The notes under the pieces are model-generated. The model was given only the letters and a program-made list of their open reading frames with translations. It did not search any database and had not been told where the DNA came from. The position numbers and the translations under genes are program-made. This document shows positions 54,950-64,000 of a stretch of 64,000 nucleotides of DNA, piece after piece. Origin of the DNA: Ectocarpus siliculosus (lineage: Eukaryota > Sar > Phaeophyceae > Ectocarpales > Ectocarpaceae); NCBI GenBank assembly GCA_000310025.1, contig FN648370.1, positions 147,903 through 211,902 on the forward strand, in the 5' to 3' direction. Position 1 is the stretch's first letter; the number at the start of each line of letters is the position of its first letter.

Positions 54950-56470
54950 CGGAAGAGCGTCGACAGGCGATGCCGCCACAGTCCGAGGCAACAACAAGTT
55001 GATAGGCGATGCCGCTACAGTTCGAAGCCACAACAAGATGACAGGCGATGCCGTGACAGTCGAAGGCCGCGCGGGTGTTAGATCGTCCGAACAACAACTT
55101 GAACAAGCCGTTTTTGACCAAATCATGAAAAAAGAACACGAAAGAGCATCGACAGGCGATGCCGCTACAGTCGAAGCGTGGGCGATGACTGAATCGTCCG
55201 AACAACAACTTGGACAACACTTTTTGTGACCAAATCATGAAAACAAATCACGAAAAAGCGTCGAAGCGATGCCGCCAAAGTTCGAGGCCACAACAAGTTG
55301 ACAGGCGATGCCGCTACAGTCGAAGCCCGCGTGGGCGTCGAATGGATCGTCCGAACAACAGCAACTTGGACAAGCCGTTTTCGACCAAATCATGAAAAAA
55401 TCACGGAAGAGCGTTGACAGGCGATGCTGCCACAATCGGAGGCCACAACAAATTGAGAGGCGATGCCACTACAGTCCGAGGCCGCGTGAGCGTTCGATCG
55501 TGCGAACAACAACTTGGACTACACTTTTTTGACCAAATCACAAAACAAAACAACACGGAAGAGCGTCGACAGGCGATGCTGCCACAGCCCGAGGCCACAC
55601 CAAGTTGACAGGCGATGCCGCTACAGTCCGAGGCAACAACAAATCGACAGGCGATGCCGCCACAATCCGAAGCCGCGTGAGCGTTGGGTCGTGCGACCAA
55701 CAACAACATGGCCAAGACATTTTGGACCAAATCATAAAACTAGATTGACGAAAGAGAGTCGACAGGCGATGCCGCCACAGTCCAAGGCCATGACAAGATG
55801 ACAGGCGACGCCGTGACAGTCGAAGGCCGCGCGGGTGTTAGATCGTCCGAACAACAACTTGAACAAGCCGTTTTTGACCAAATCATGAGAAAAAAACACG
55901 AAAGAGCGTCGACAGGCGATGCCGCTACAGCCCGAGGCCACAACAAGCTGACAGGCGATGCCGCTACAGTCGAAGCCCGCGTGAGCGTTGGATCGTGCGA
56001 CCAACAACACCTTGGCCAAGACATTTTCGACCAAATCATGAAAAAAACTTTCACGAAAGAGAGTCGACACGCGATGCCGCCACAGTCCGAGGCCACAACA
56101 AGTTGACAGGCGATGCCGCTACAGTCCGAGGCTGCGTGAGCGTTCGATCGTGCGAACAACAACTTGGACGACACTTTTTTTACCAAACCACAAAACAAAA
56201 CAACACGGAAGAGCGTCGACAGGCGATGCTGCCACAGCCCGAGGCCACACCAAGTTGACAGGCGATGCCGCTACAGTCTGAGGCAACAACAAGTCGACAG
56301 GCGATGCCGCCACAATCCGAAGCCGCGTGAGCGTTGGATCGTGCGATCAACAACAACTTGGACAAGCCTTTTTTGACCAAGTCATAAAAATAAGTTCACG
56401 AAAGAGAGTCGACAGGCGATGCCGCTACAGTCCGAGGCCACAACAAGTTGAAAGGCGATGCCACAACAGA
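54950..56470 (+). repeat. Hierarchical tandem array built on a 39-bp unit
   Basis: The 39-bp unit caggcgatgccgctacagtc-cgaggccacaacaagttga recurs singly or in runs of two or three, separated by a 78-bp linker (gcgtgagcgttcgatcgtgc ... gaccaaatcatg). Successive gaccaaatca anchors at about 55110, 55227, 55383, 55523, 55721, 55877, 56031, 56176 and 56375 are spaced 117, 156, 140, 198, 156, 154, 145 and 199 bp, most of them close to multiples of 39. As 39 is divisible by 3, all six frames stay open for long stretches and repeat 13 residues (for example LLWPRTVAASPVN on the - strand). No single frame is kept through all units. Confidence 0.9.
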
Positions 56471-56479
56471 CCCCATTTG

Positions 56480-56960
56480 GTTCACCGTGTATCTGCTCCT
56501 CGACGCAGCTTTTCCTCGTGCTCCTCTTGCTGCAGCTGCCGTTTCTGTATATGCAGCTGCTGCTGTTGCCGCCGCGCCTCGTTTTCCTTCACATTCAATA
56601 GCTTCAGCTGAAACTCCTGCCCACGCCGTTGCTCTAGCTGGAGCCGTTCGCTGCCGCTGATCCTGCTCAAGCTGTCGCTCCACCTGATTCCGCTGTTCCT
56701 TCTGATGTTCCTGCGGCGGTTCTTTCTGCTGTTCCTGCCTCTGCCGCTGCAGTTGCTCAAGCATAATCAGCTGCTCCCGGAGCCGCTACCCCTCGTGTTG
56801 CCGCACAATTGACAGCTCCTGCTGAAGCTTCTCTTCGAGCAGTTGCTGTAGCTGACGTCGCTGTTCCTGGTGCTGCTGTTGCTGCTGTTGCTGCATAAAA
56901 TGCTCCCGCTGCTCCCGAAATCCATGCTCAACGAGTCGGCGGCGGCGGGGGCGGCGTCAG
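56480..56960 (-). pseudogene. Gln/Glu/Arg-rich coiled-coil ORF, degraded
   Basis: On the - strand the sequence encodes runs such as QQQQQQHQEQRRQLQQLLEE, EQLQRQRQEQQKE, ERQLEQDQRQR and, after a frame change near 56650, RRQQQQLHIQKRQLQQEEHE. There is one in-frame stop near 56788. Heptad-like Leu spacing suggests a long charged coiled coil of trichohyalin type. It directly abuts the 39-bp array, into which its frame could read. Function unknown; low-complexity sequence makes any homology call unsafe. Confidence 0.45.
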
Positions 56961-57114
56961 CCTCCTCCCCCTCAGTCCCCTTTTGCCCTCGGTCGCAACC
57001 TGAGCAGGCAGGAAGAAAGATTTGGGGAGTGTGTCAGTGAGTTGTGTGGTGGCCAAAGTGTTTTCATTTCGTCTCTCTCTCAAAGAATTTTTGCCATTTA
57101 CGCGCCTGTGTCTG

Positions 57115-57215
57115 TTGCTGCGGCATTTGCTGCAGGGAGTTGTGCAGAAAATGCTCTTCCTCTTCTTGCTGCTTTTACTACAGGGAGTTGTGCAGAAAAC
57201 GCTGCTGGTGTCGCT
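57115..57215 (+). repeat. Short direct repeat encoding a duplicated peptide
   Basis: cagggagttgtgcagaaaa occurs at about 57136 and 57181 within a 45-bp repeat. One frame repeats AAF.xGSCAENA twice. The surroundings carry no other signal. Confidence 0.5.
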
Positions 57216-57246
57216 GTTTTTAATAGTAGTATATTCCGGCTGCTTC

Positions 57247-58750
57247 CCCTGACATGAAGCCTCGTTGACGTTGCCCTCGGCATTCTTCTTCAGCCTGGTA
57301 GCCCTCGCAGCCTCTTCCAGCCACGCGCCCGAGCGGCCAGCTTCTCTGCTCTCCCGGCGGCGCTAACAATACCCGTAGTAGCAACACCAGACCCAGCGCC
57401 GTCATCTACCATCAACAGCAGGAGCGGGGCGATGAAAACATGGGGATGGGGGCAGCAGAATAACGAGAAGTGGGGGGACGACAGGGATGACAAAAAATAC
57501 AACGACGAATTAGCATATAGTGGCGGTCAGGGAGCCGGATGGTACCTGACTCTTATGTTAAAAAGAGAGAGGCCATAACGACCAAACGAAGGCTGGGAGA
57601 GGGGCTGAAGTGGACGGGCGAAACGAACCCAACTTCGTAAAACGCGTGACACATGCGACAGCAATGACACACGAAAACGGGATGAACGGTTCCATGGACG
57701 CGTGGCTGCAAACAAGAGCGACAGATAACAAGAACAACGACCGCATTGTAGAAATAAAAAACGCACACCCACACACCCACTTGTCCGAAGTAGAGCTGTC
57801 TCAATATAGTCGAGTCGAGCCTGCTGTGTACACCCGCATGGCACAGCTTTATAGAAGCCTTCACCGGTCTCGCGGTACTTCGCAATCTACTGAGGAGGCA
57901 CCAGCCACAGATGACGCAAACGGCAAGGCAGGGCCCAGAGCAACTACTTATATGTTGCTTCAGCTCCAACTAATCGGTGGCGATTATTGTTTGCTCTCTA
58001 GCTATGAAATATACGCTCGTCAGGGTAACAAGGGACGAAGGGTGGAACAACAACACGCCAGAGAAATCGCGGCATTCTTTGCTCGTACTGGCGTACCCAC
58101 CGGGTAGGTTGATCGCCTAGAGCCAACACGAAGGCTTCAGCCAGCTCCGACACGCGACACGAGAACAGAAAGCAAGCTTGTACACGATAGCCGAGGCGGC
58201 GTTCAAGGACCGCATAAAGCACAACACCCGACTTGTACACAACACACTTTGGAAAATTCCGATGACGAGGCAAGTATCCATATAACAACAACGCCAAGTT
58301 GTAACCTTGCACGTACGAACAAAACCAGCTTCTCTAAAACCCTGCAAGCATCTCCAAGAGAAATAAACGTAAACTACACGAACGCACCTGTAAGGTTTCC
58401 ATATTCTCTTGGCATTATGTCTCGCTGGCACCGACGCCCTGCAGGCGTATCTCTAAGCTAGAGGAGCAGGTTCTGTCAAGCGAAGACTATAAAACGAACC
58501 AAAGAGCAGTCGCTTGCCTCTTTACGTCCTTTTCAGCTTGGCAGCCCTCACAGCCTCCGCACCCGTGGGCTCACTAGCCAGCTAGCTCCTCCGCTCTCCC
58601 AGCGGTCACGATATCCGTGAGGCAAAACTAGGGACCCCAGACGGAGCAATGCCACCTATCATCGACAGGAGGTGGGGGAGGAGCACAGAGATTGCGGCAG
58701 CGGGTGGAGGGGGAAGCTGGGAAATAATGCGGGGATGAGAAAACGTGGCG
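57247..58750 (+). repeat. Two diverged direct repeats around an unassigned 1-kb segment
   Basis: 57280-57490 and 58540-58750 share word order (cagcctggtagccctc.cagcctc, ctctcccggcggc.c.a.ata.ccgt, catc.accatca.cag.agg, gcagaataa..gag). They may be an old duplication or LTR-like ends. Between them an open frame on the + strand (57610-58107, GTG not ATG at its start; polar, His/Thr/Asn-rich) matches nothing recognised and is more likely chance. Confidence 0.35.
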
Positions 58751-59099
58751 ATTGCGTAAACAAAAGGTACGTCTTGGATTGTGTGAAGCACAGCCGAAGC
58801 ATCTTGAGGTAAGTGAGGGGTTCACGAGAAGACTTGCACAAAAAACCAACATGCGTTCGGAAATGATGACTGTTTTTGATCCGATGGCGCGCTTGTTTTT
58901 TGCGTTTGGAAATGCACACCACACGGAAAAAGCCATCGATTGCGCAGCAAGCTCGTCGTACCGAGCCCATCAATGGCTCCGAGCAACCCTCGGAGCACTG
59001 CGCTGCCATCTCAGCCGTTGATATTTGGTTGCCGTGTGGCGAGGTGCGCTCAAAGCGAAATGTTGGCCAGCTGACGCAGACACCGCTTGTTTAGCGCCT

Positions 59100-61770
59100 G
59101 ATGGGTCTGATCGTGCCGGTGGGTCTTCGGCTGCCGAGCGTTTTACGTGTTTCAGGTGCACAAAGCCAGGCTACGCCCCGCAGAACTGTCCGTTGCAGTG
59201 GTTCCCCGCCAAAGCCTCTACCCAGCATGCTGGTTATAGAGGCATTTTCGCGGCACCGGGGACGTCCGTGGATACCAGCAGCAGCATCAACAGCACCGCA
59301 CGCAGGGGCAGACGCAGCAGCACCAGGGACCTCACGGACAGCCTGCGCAGCATCCTTCTTCAGGAGGGGGACGTGGCTCCTGAGGGGCATCGTCTACCAA
59401 CTTCCACCAACGCCAAGTATATTGAAGATGCTGATTTTGCCGGAGAATCCCAGCGGGAGGCGGCTCCGACGCCTTTTCTGTCGCCGGACCCGTCTGGTCT
59501 CCGTCAGCTGACATTGCCGACGCATCCTTTCCAGCGCCAACTGAGCATGCGGGGGGTGCAACCCGGCCCTGCGGGACCGTTCGTGCCGGTATTTGGAGTT
59601 TCCAGCCCAGAAGTGTATCTGGGTTTGGTTCTGAAGGTATCGCGGTTGATTCGCAGGAAGAATGGTGCCGAGTGAACTTGTCGGTGCCTGGTGCTGCCGA
59701 CATGACTGCCTATAGACGCCATTGCCATCTGGCTTGTAGCTCGATGCTGACCACCATGTTGCACGTATCGCCAATAGACTGCAAGGTCTTTGGGGGCACA
59801 CGCAAAATCCGGAAAAGCAAATTACCGGACGTCTTGCTCCGCACACCAGCTTGGGGCTGGTGTCGGTGGAACCGTTTACGGTATTGCCTGGTAACGATGA
59901 GATGGTCATTCTTGGCGACCCGACGCTGAAGGCGTTGGGTATCAATGTGTACGAGAGGTTTGGGGCCTGTGCGCGTCCGTGCGCTAGCGTCGCGGGTGTT
60001 GATACCGCGGCGTACAAACAATGCCGCCGAGTTACGATTGCCGTTGATGCTCTGTAGCAGCGCGGAGGTGGAGCGGCAAGCCGAGCCGGATCCAGCGGTC
60101 GATTGTTCGGTTGCCCGAGGCCCAGACATGGGCATGAGCCCTGAGGAGGAGGCAACGGCACGGTCTGCATCGTTGGACAGCGCTGTCTCCTCTGCCGCTG
60201 CAGCTGGCTTGGAGGAATCGCAAGCGGGACGTCTGTGAGGCATTATCAGCGAGCGCGGGAACGTGTTTCGTCGTGGTTCACGTCATGGCGATCCTCCCGC
60301 GAACGTCGAGCCTCTACGGGTCACCCTCAAGCCCGGAGCGCGGCCGGTTTAAGCGCGACCGCGAGTGTACAACCCGATAAAGACCTTGTGCCTAGCGGGG
60401 TGTATGGCGTCGCTGGTCACGTTGGGTTTGGTGTTTCTCAACATGCAGGCCGTGTGGGCCAGTGCCGCGACGGCGACTCCGAAGAAAGGGGGATATCGGC
60501 TGGGTAGTGACTTTCGTGCGGTCAACAAGCAAGTAGAGAAGGTGCCTGGTGTCATGCCTAACCCTGAAGCCAGCATGGCTCAGCTCAGTGCGGCCAAGAT
60601 GTAGGGAGCTTGGACCTGTTGCAAGGGTACTTGCAGTGCCCGTTGTCGTCAGAAGCGCAGGAAATGTTGACGATCGCTACGCCGAGCGGGCGGCCGCTAC
60701 ATTCCAAAGCGGGTGCTACAAGGTATTTTGAACGCTAGGCGGTACTTCGAGGCTCCTCTTGGCGTATCCGGGAGAAGCTGAATTGCTTCGTCTGGGTAGA
60801 CCACGTCGTGTATCGGGGAATGGATGAAGACGACTTGCTTGACACCCTCGACCTGATTTTTAAACGTCTGGAGGGAGCCGGCCTTTTGTGTAGGCGCTCA
60901 CAACTGCACATTCTTTGAGACGAACGTCACTTGGTGCGGTGTACTACTCTCAGGGTAAGGTCGAGCATGATCCCGAGCGGCTCAGCGGTCTGCCTACAAT
61001 GTGGCGTCCTGAGACTGCTGGATAGCTGATGCAGACCATGCACGCGTTCAATTGGCTGCGCACTCTCTACCGCGGATGGTGGCGGTTGCGTGGCCGCTTT
61101 GCGTGTTTGTGGAGCAGCACTTGGTCGGTTCCAAGAACCGAACGACGCACGTGGCCGAGAATCGCGCGATCGCTGCGGATGCGTGGACGCCCGCCCTGGT
61201 GGAAGCATGGGCTGCCGTGCGAGATGTTGTCGTCCGCGCTGTTGCCTTGTCTCACCGTCGCCCGGGCGCCGTGCTCATGTTTCCCGAATGCGTCCGATGA
61301 GCATTGGGGGCGTTTTCTCACCCAAGCTCCCCCAAGATCAGCTGGGCCGTTGCTCATGAGCCGATGGGGTTTCTGAGCGGCACATCGAAGGGGTTGCAGC
61401 AGCGGCGGGCCACGGTGGACAAAGAAGGGCACGAGATCCTGAGTACGTCCAAGCGGTTGGAGTATTTGCTTTGATATGGAATGCATATCTTCACAGTCCA
61501 CCATAATCACGCGTACATCTTCGACCCGGAGGATTGCGTGTCTTCAGTAGCAAAAGCAACGATCCAGCGCGTTGACCAGCTTAAAGTTGTCTTGATTCAG
61601 CACGATTACGCCATCAGGCACTTTTCGGGTGAGCGGAATTGCTGGGGACACCTTCTTTCAAGGTGGTTTTCTGTGCCGTCGGTAAATGTTCATGCTGCCG
61701 CGGTGTACGCCCCCAGCGAACCTAATGCCGCTATGCCGTCGAAGCATGTCGTACGTGATGCATAGCAACC
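59100..61770 (+). pseudogene. Second Ty3/gypsy element, heavily decayed
   Basis: Pieces in order on the + strand: zinc knuckle CFRCTKPGYAPQNCP (about 59150-59192), linker, protease C-terminal part (VSVEPFTVLPGNDEMVILGD, about 59855-59915), reverse transcriptase (VTLKPGARP; TPKKGGYRLGSDFRAVNK; LNCFVWVDHVVYRGMDEDD), RNase H (FDPEDCVSSVAKATIQRVDQ; GERNCWGHLLSRW) and then loss of similarity after MPSKHVVRD at about 61765. RT shows VDH where an active enzyme has VDD. Frameshifts and stops are frequent and no integrase or chromodomain is left. It is the same family as 41847-44585 and 38819-40020. Confidence 0.85.
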
Positions 61771-62249
61771 ATCGCTGAGTAACCTCGGCACATGGAAGAA
61801 GCTTGATCGGTCGGAGTTTTGCTGATTGGTCTTAGCATGCCTGCTGTGCCAGGGTATATTGTTCTATCACTGCCGATGGATTTTTGCTTATGCTTGACCT
61901 CAAGTCGGGTATGCCTCACCGTTGTTGGTATTTTGGCAGTTACACAGGTGTTTTTCGACTGGCGAAATATCTACGGCTACGTATTTTAAGAGTACTTGCA
62001 TAGCGTGGGCGTTTTTCATCGATGGTGAGGGCGATCGTCATGGTACATGCCATTGCTGGTCGACGTTCCGTAGGATACTTTTGGGACTTGATGTTTGTGA
62101 GCGGTTTCCATCTGCTTTTGCGCAAAGCTCGTTGTTGCTAACGGGCTATCATTCAATTCTCGCGTCTTGCCCGTGTTTGACTTGTAGTTCGAGCCCAGTT
62201 TGTTATCAAGCTTATCGCGTTCTACTACTAACGATGCGTTTTGGGCGAG

Positions 62250-62560
62250 ATGTGGACAGGGCTCTGCTGGGGGCCCAGATTTGGCCAGATATGGCCAGAT
62301 ATGGTAGTTGGAGATGTTGATGGTACCCCTTTTTTGTCCCATCCGGGAGCGCTCTGTTGACGTCTGAGCAAAATCACACGTGTTGCAAGTTCCCAAAAAA
62401 ACAAAAAACATGACTAAGGGTCTCCGCGAAAATCGATAGCTGTTGTTGTTGTTGTTGTCTTCACATTAAAAACCGTTCCGTTCTCTCTACCCAGCACCCT
62501 CTTCTGTCCGTACTAGTCTAACACTTGACGGGGTCGATTCCCGTGGGCACAGGCTAACTT
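62250..62560 (+). repeat. 3' LTR region of the decayed gypsy element
   Basis: 62270-62370 matches 36970-37062 (reversed) and 36240-36340. 62430-62560 matches 40235-40390 (reversed), including gttgttg repeats and gtcttcacattaaaaaccg. Shared pieces at three separate places identify this as LTR sequence. Exact ends were not fixed. Confidence 0.6.
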
Positions 62561-62673
62561 ACCAAAAAAATGTTATACGACAATAAATGGACCAGAAGGG
62601 TCCGCAAGACAATAAAAGTCAAAGACAGATAGTCTAGGCCATTCCGCTCGCCTCTACACGCTACACTTGGTAA

Positions 62674-62800
62674 CCCTAGATTGGAAAAAGATCGAAAAAA
62701 GAAAGGGAAGAAGAAAAAGAAAAAGAAAAAGAAAAGGGAGAGAGCAGATGGAGAGGAGGGAAAGAGAAGGAGAAAGACACAGACAGAGAAAGACACACGC
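62674..62800 (+). repeat. Purine-only tract (GAAAAA/AAGAAAG)
   Basis: About 125 bp almost free of pyrimidines on the + strand, built of aaaag and gaga words. Low complexity. The Lys-rich ORF through it has no meaning. Confidence 0.8.
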
Positions 62801-62962
62801 CTAAGCGTCAGACAACAAACAAACAAACAGAAAACACAAAACATCACAAAACAACACAAGACAAAGCGGGCCGCTCGTGCTAGCCCTTGCACGTCATCGC
62901 TCGCGGGGGGTTGGTGCACTGGTGCAGTGCCGGGGGGGGGGGGGATAAGTCAAGCAAGGCGT

Positions 62963-63872
62963 TCACTTCGGCACGGTGTTTCGCGCCACTAGGTCCGCCT
63001 CTTCGCGTTTCCTGCGTTTCCTCGCCGTCTCGTCCGTCTGCTGTACCCCTCCCACCCCCGTGGTTGCTGCCGTGTCCGTGTTGTTATCGGGTTTCTTGTT
63101 TGGTTTGAGCGCTCGTTGTCGGCTAGCCACCTCTTCCTTCTTTTGCCAGGAGGCCATGAACCTCTTAGCAGTACCCCTGTATGCTACGAGACCCCCCGGT
63201 CCATCTTCGCTGCTTCCATCCAAGTTGTTTCCGGGACTCCGAAGAAGCTTGACTCGGCATCCGTAGATCCGTGCTCTGCTTCGATCATCTTCAGGTCGTT
63301 CTTCAGGCACATCTGCCAGTTTTCTCCGGTTTCCCCCTGCCTGGGTCCTCCCTCCCCACCAGTTCGCCAAGCATCACCCGTTTCGGGCGTCGTCGGTCTG
63401 GCTGCCTTGCCAACGCTCCCACGAACAGCAGGCACCGTTGCTGGATATGGTTTTCACGCTCTGGCACCCTACCCTCTTTATGGTCTGGGCGTAGGAAAGC
63501 TGCCGATAGGTGCCCTTCTTGCGCTGGTAACCGATAACTCGCAGGAGCAGTCGGTGGTGTATCGTCCGCAACGTCCGGTATTGGTCTTGACGTGGGGCCC
63601 ATGTCATGCAGCCGTACAGCAGTGCCTCCATCGCCTCGGCCTGGAGCAGGCGAGTCTTCAGTCGGAACGGTGCTTTCGGCCTGTCGAAGAGCTCCTGACT
63701 ATATCTCCTGACGCACGCCCACGCTGCTCTGCTCCGGTAATTGATCTCCCGGGTGAGGTCGCCATGTTCGTTGACGAGGCCACCTAGGTACGGATTTCAG
63801 TCGTCTGGGCATACCTCTGCCCTGCTGCCTCGATGATCAGCGGTGGCGGCGGGGGGGCGGTGGTGTTGTTGT
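62963..63872 (-). pseudogene. LINE 3' fragment (5'-truncated)
   Basis: Starting on the - strand at the Pro-rich run (63872-63840) and the shared LVNEHGDLTRE segment, the sequence continues into the part missing from the 44.6-47.1 kb copy: EALLYGCMTWAPRQDQYRTL, RRVIGYQRKKG-like (VIGYQRKKGTYRQLSYAQTI), FFGVPETTWMEAAKM and a basic tail ARKRRKREEADLVARNTVPK ending at a stop at 62963. At least two frame changes are present. 5' truncation near 63872 is typical of LINE insertion. Confidence 0.75.
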
Positions 63873-64000
63873 GACTGTGGTGTGCCCCTAACCTTGTAGG
63901 CTAATCCTATCGTCACATCTATCTCCGACGCGCAGAGCGATTATTACGAATCCATCTGTGGGGGTGCTTTTTGTGCGTGAAACTTTGTGCACCCATCACC
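63873..64000. other. Right edge, unassigned
   Basis: Sequence to the right of the LINE truncation point. Nothing recognised. Confidence 0.4.

Noticed and set aside
49610-56470. Regularly spaced repeats as a CRISPR array
   Set aside because: Units are 39 or 137 bp with no unique spacers between short repeats, no cas genes are near, and the context is eukaryotic.
57610-58107. 165-codon + strand ORF
   Set aside because: No ATG at its start, an opposing ORF of similar length is present, and no motif or splice evidence was found.
62681-62992. Lys/Glu-rich ORF
   Set aside because: Product of a purine-only tract. Low complexity with no supporting signal.

Overview
The window looks like nuclear DNA of an intron-rich, repeat-laden eukaryote. 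The best guess is a photosynthetic stramenopile, most likely a brown alga. This is inference: it rests on many short exons with GT-AG introns of about 0.1-1.9 kb, a eukaryotic arsenosugar-type radical SAM gene, a tyrosine-kinase-like gene, chromodomain-bearing Ty3/gypsy elements and a very high density of decayed transposons. There are no bacterial operons, Shine-Dalgarno sites or CRISPR arrays.

The left 11.3 kb holds the only two well-supported host genes, arranged tail to tail. On the + strand, seven phase-consistent exons (<1-5171) encode the C-terminal 291 residues of a tyrosine-kinase-like (TKL) domain protein. Its frame is intact, but the catalytic Asp of HRD and the Asp of DFG are both gone, so it reads as a pseudokinase. 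On the - strand, ten phase-consistent exons (11345-6313) encode a complete 355-residue radical SAM protein of the ArsS (arsenosugar biosynthesis) family. Each gene carries, in its longest intron, a copy of the same 1.3-1.7 kb non-autonomous inverted-repeat element. The arsS last intron also holds a 174-bp MITE, and a TKL intron holds a tRNA-like sequence with Pol III signals.

From 11.4 to 38 kb the sequence is mostly gene-poor. It contains several MITE-like or fold-back elements (19.68-19.85, 21.9-22.86, 25.66-25.84, 26.33-26.43 kb), a 545-bp tandem repeat (28.7-30.2 kb), a near-perfect 33-bp-stem hairpin (30479-30551), solo LTR fragments, and hints of spliced genes at 16-17 kb (- strand, unidentified) and 17.6 kb (+, SOUL-like exon).

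From 38.8 to 47.1 kb there is a nest of broken retroelements: a gag/protease fragment (+), a 5'-truncated chromovirus pol (-) and a LINE with endonuclease and reverse transcriptase (-) cut off where it abuts that pol. From 48.3 to 54.3 kb there is an HNH-like pseudogene, a 137-bp satellite array with a conserved dyad motif, and an unrecognised pseudogene embedded among stray copies of that motif. From 54.9 to 56.5 kb lies a second, hierarchical array built on a 39-bp unit, followed by a degraded Gln/Glu/Arg-rich coiled-coil ORF. A second, heavily decayed gypsy copy (+) and the 3' end of a LINE (-) fill 59-63.9 kb.

The most biologically informative items are the arsS gene, the adjacent pseudokinase, the two tandem arrays and the hairpin. 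No complete novel defence or mobile system could be demonstrated from sequence alone.
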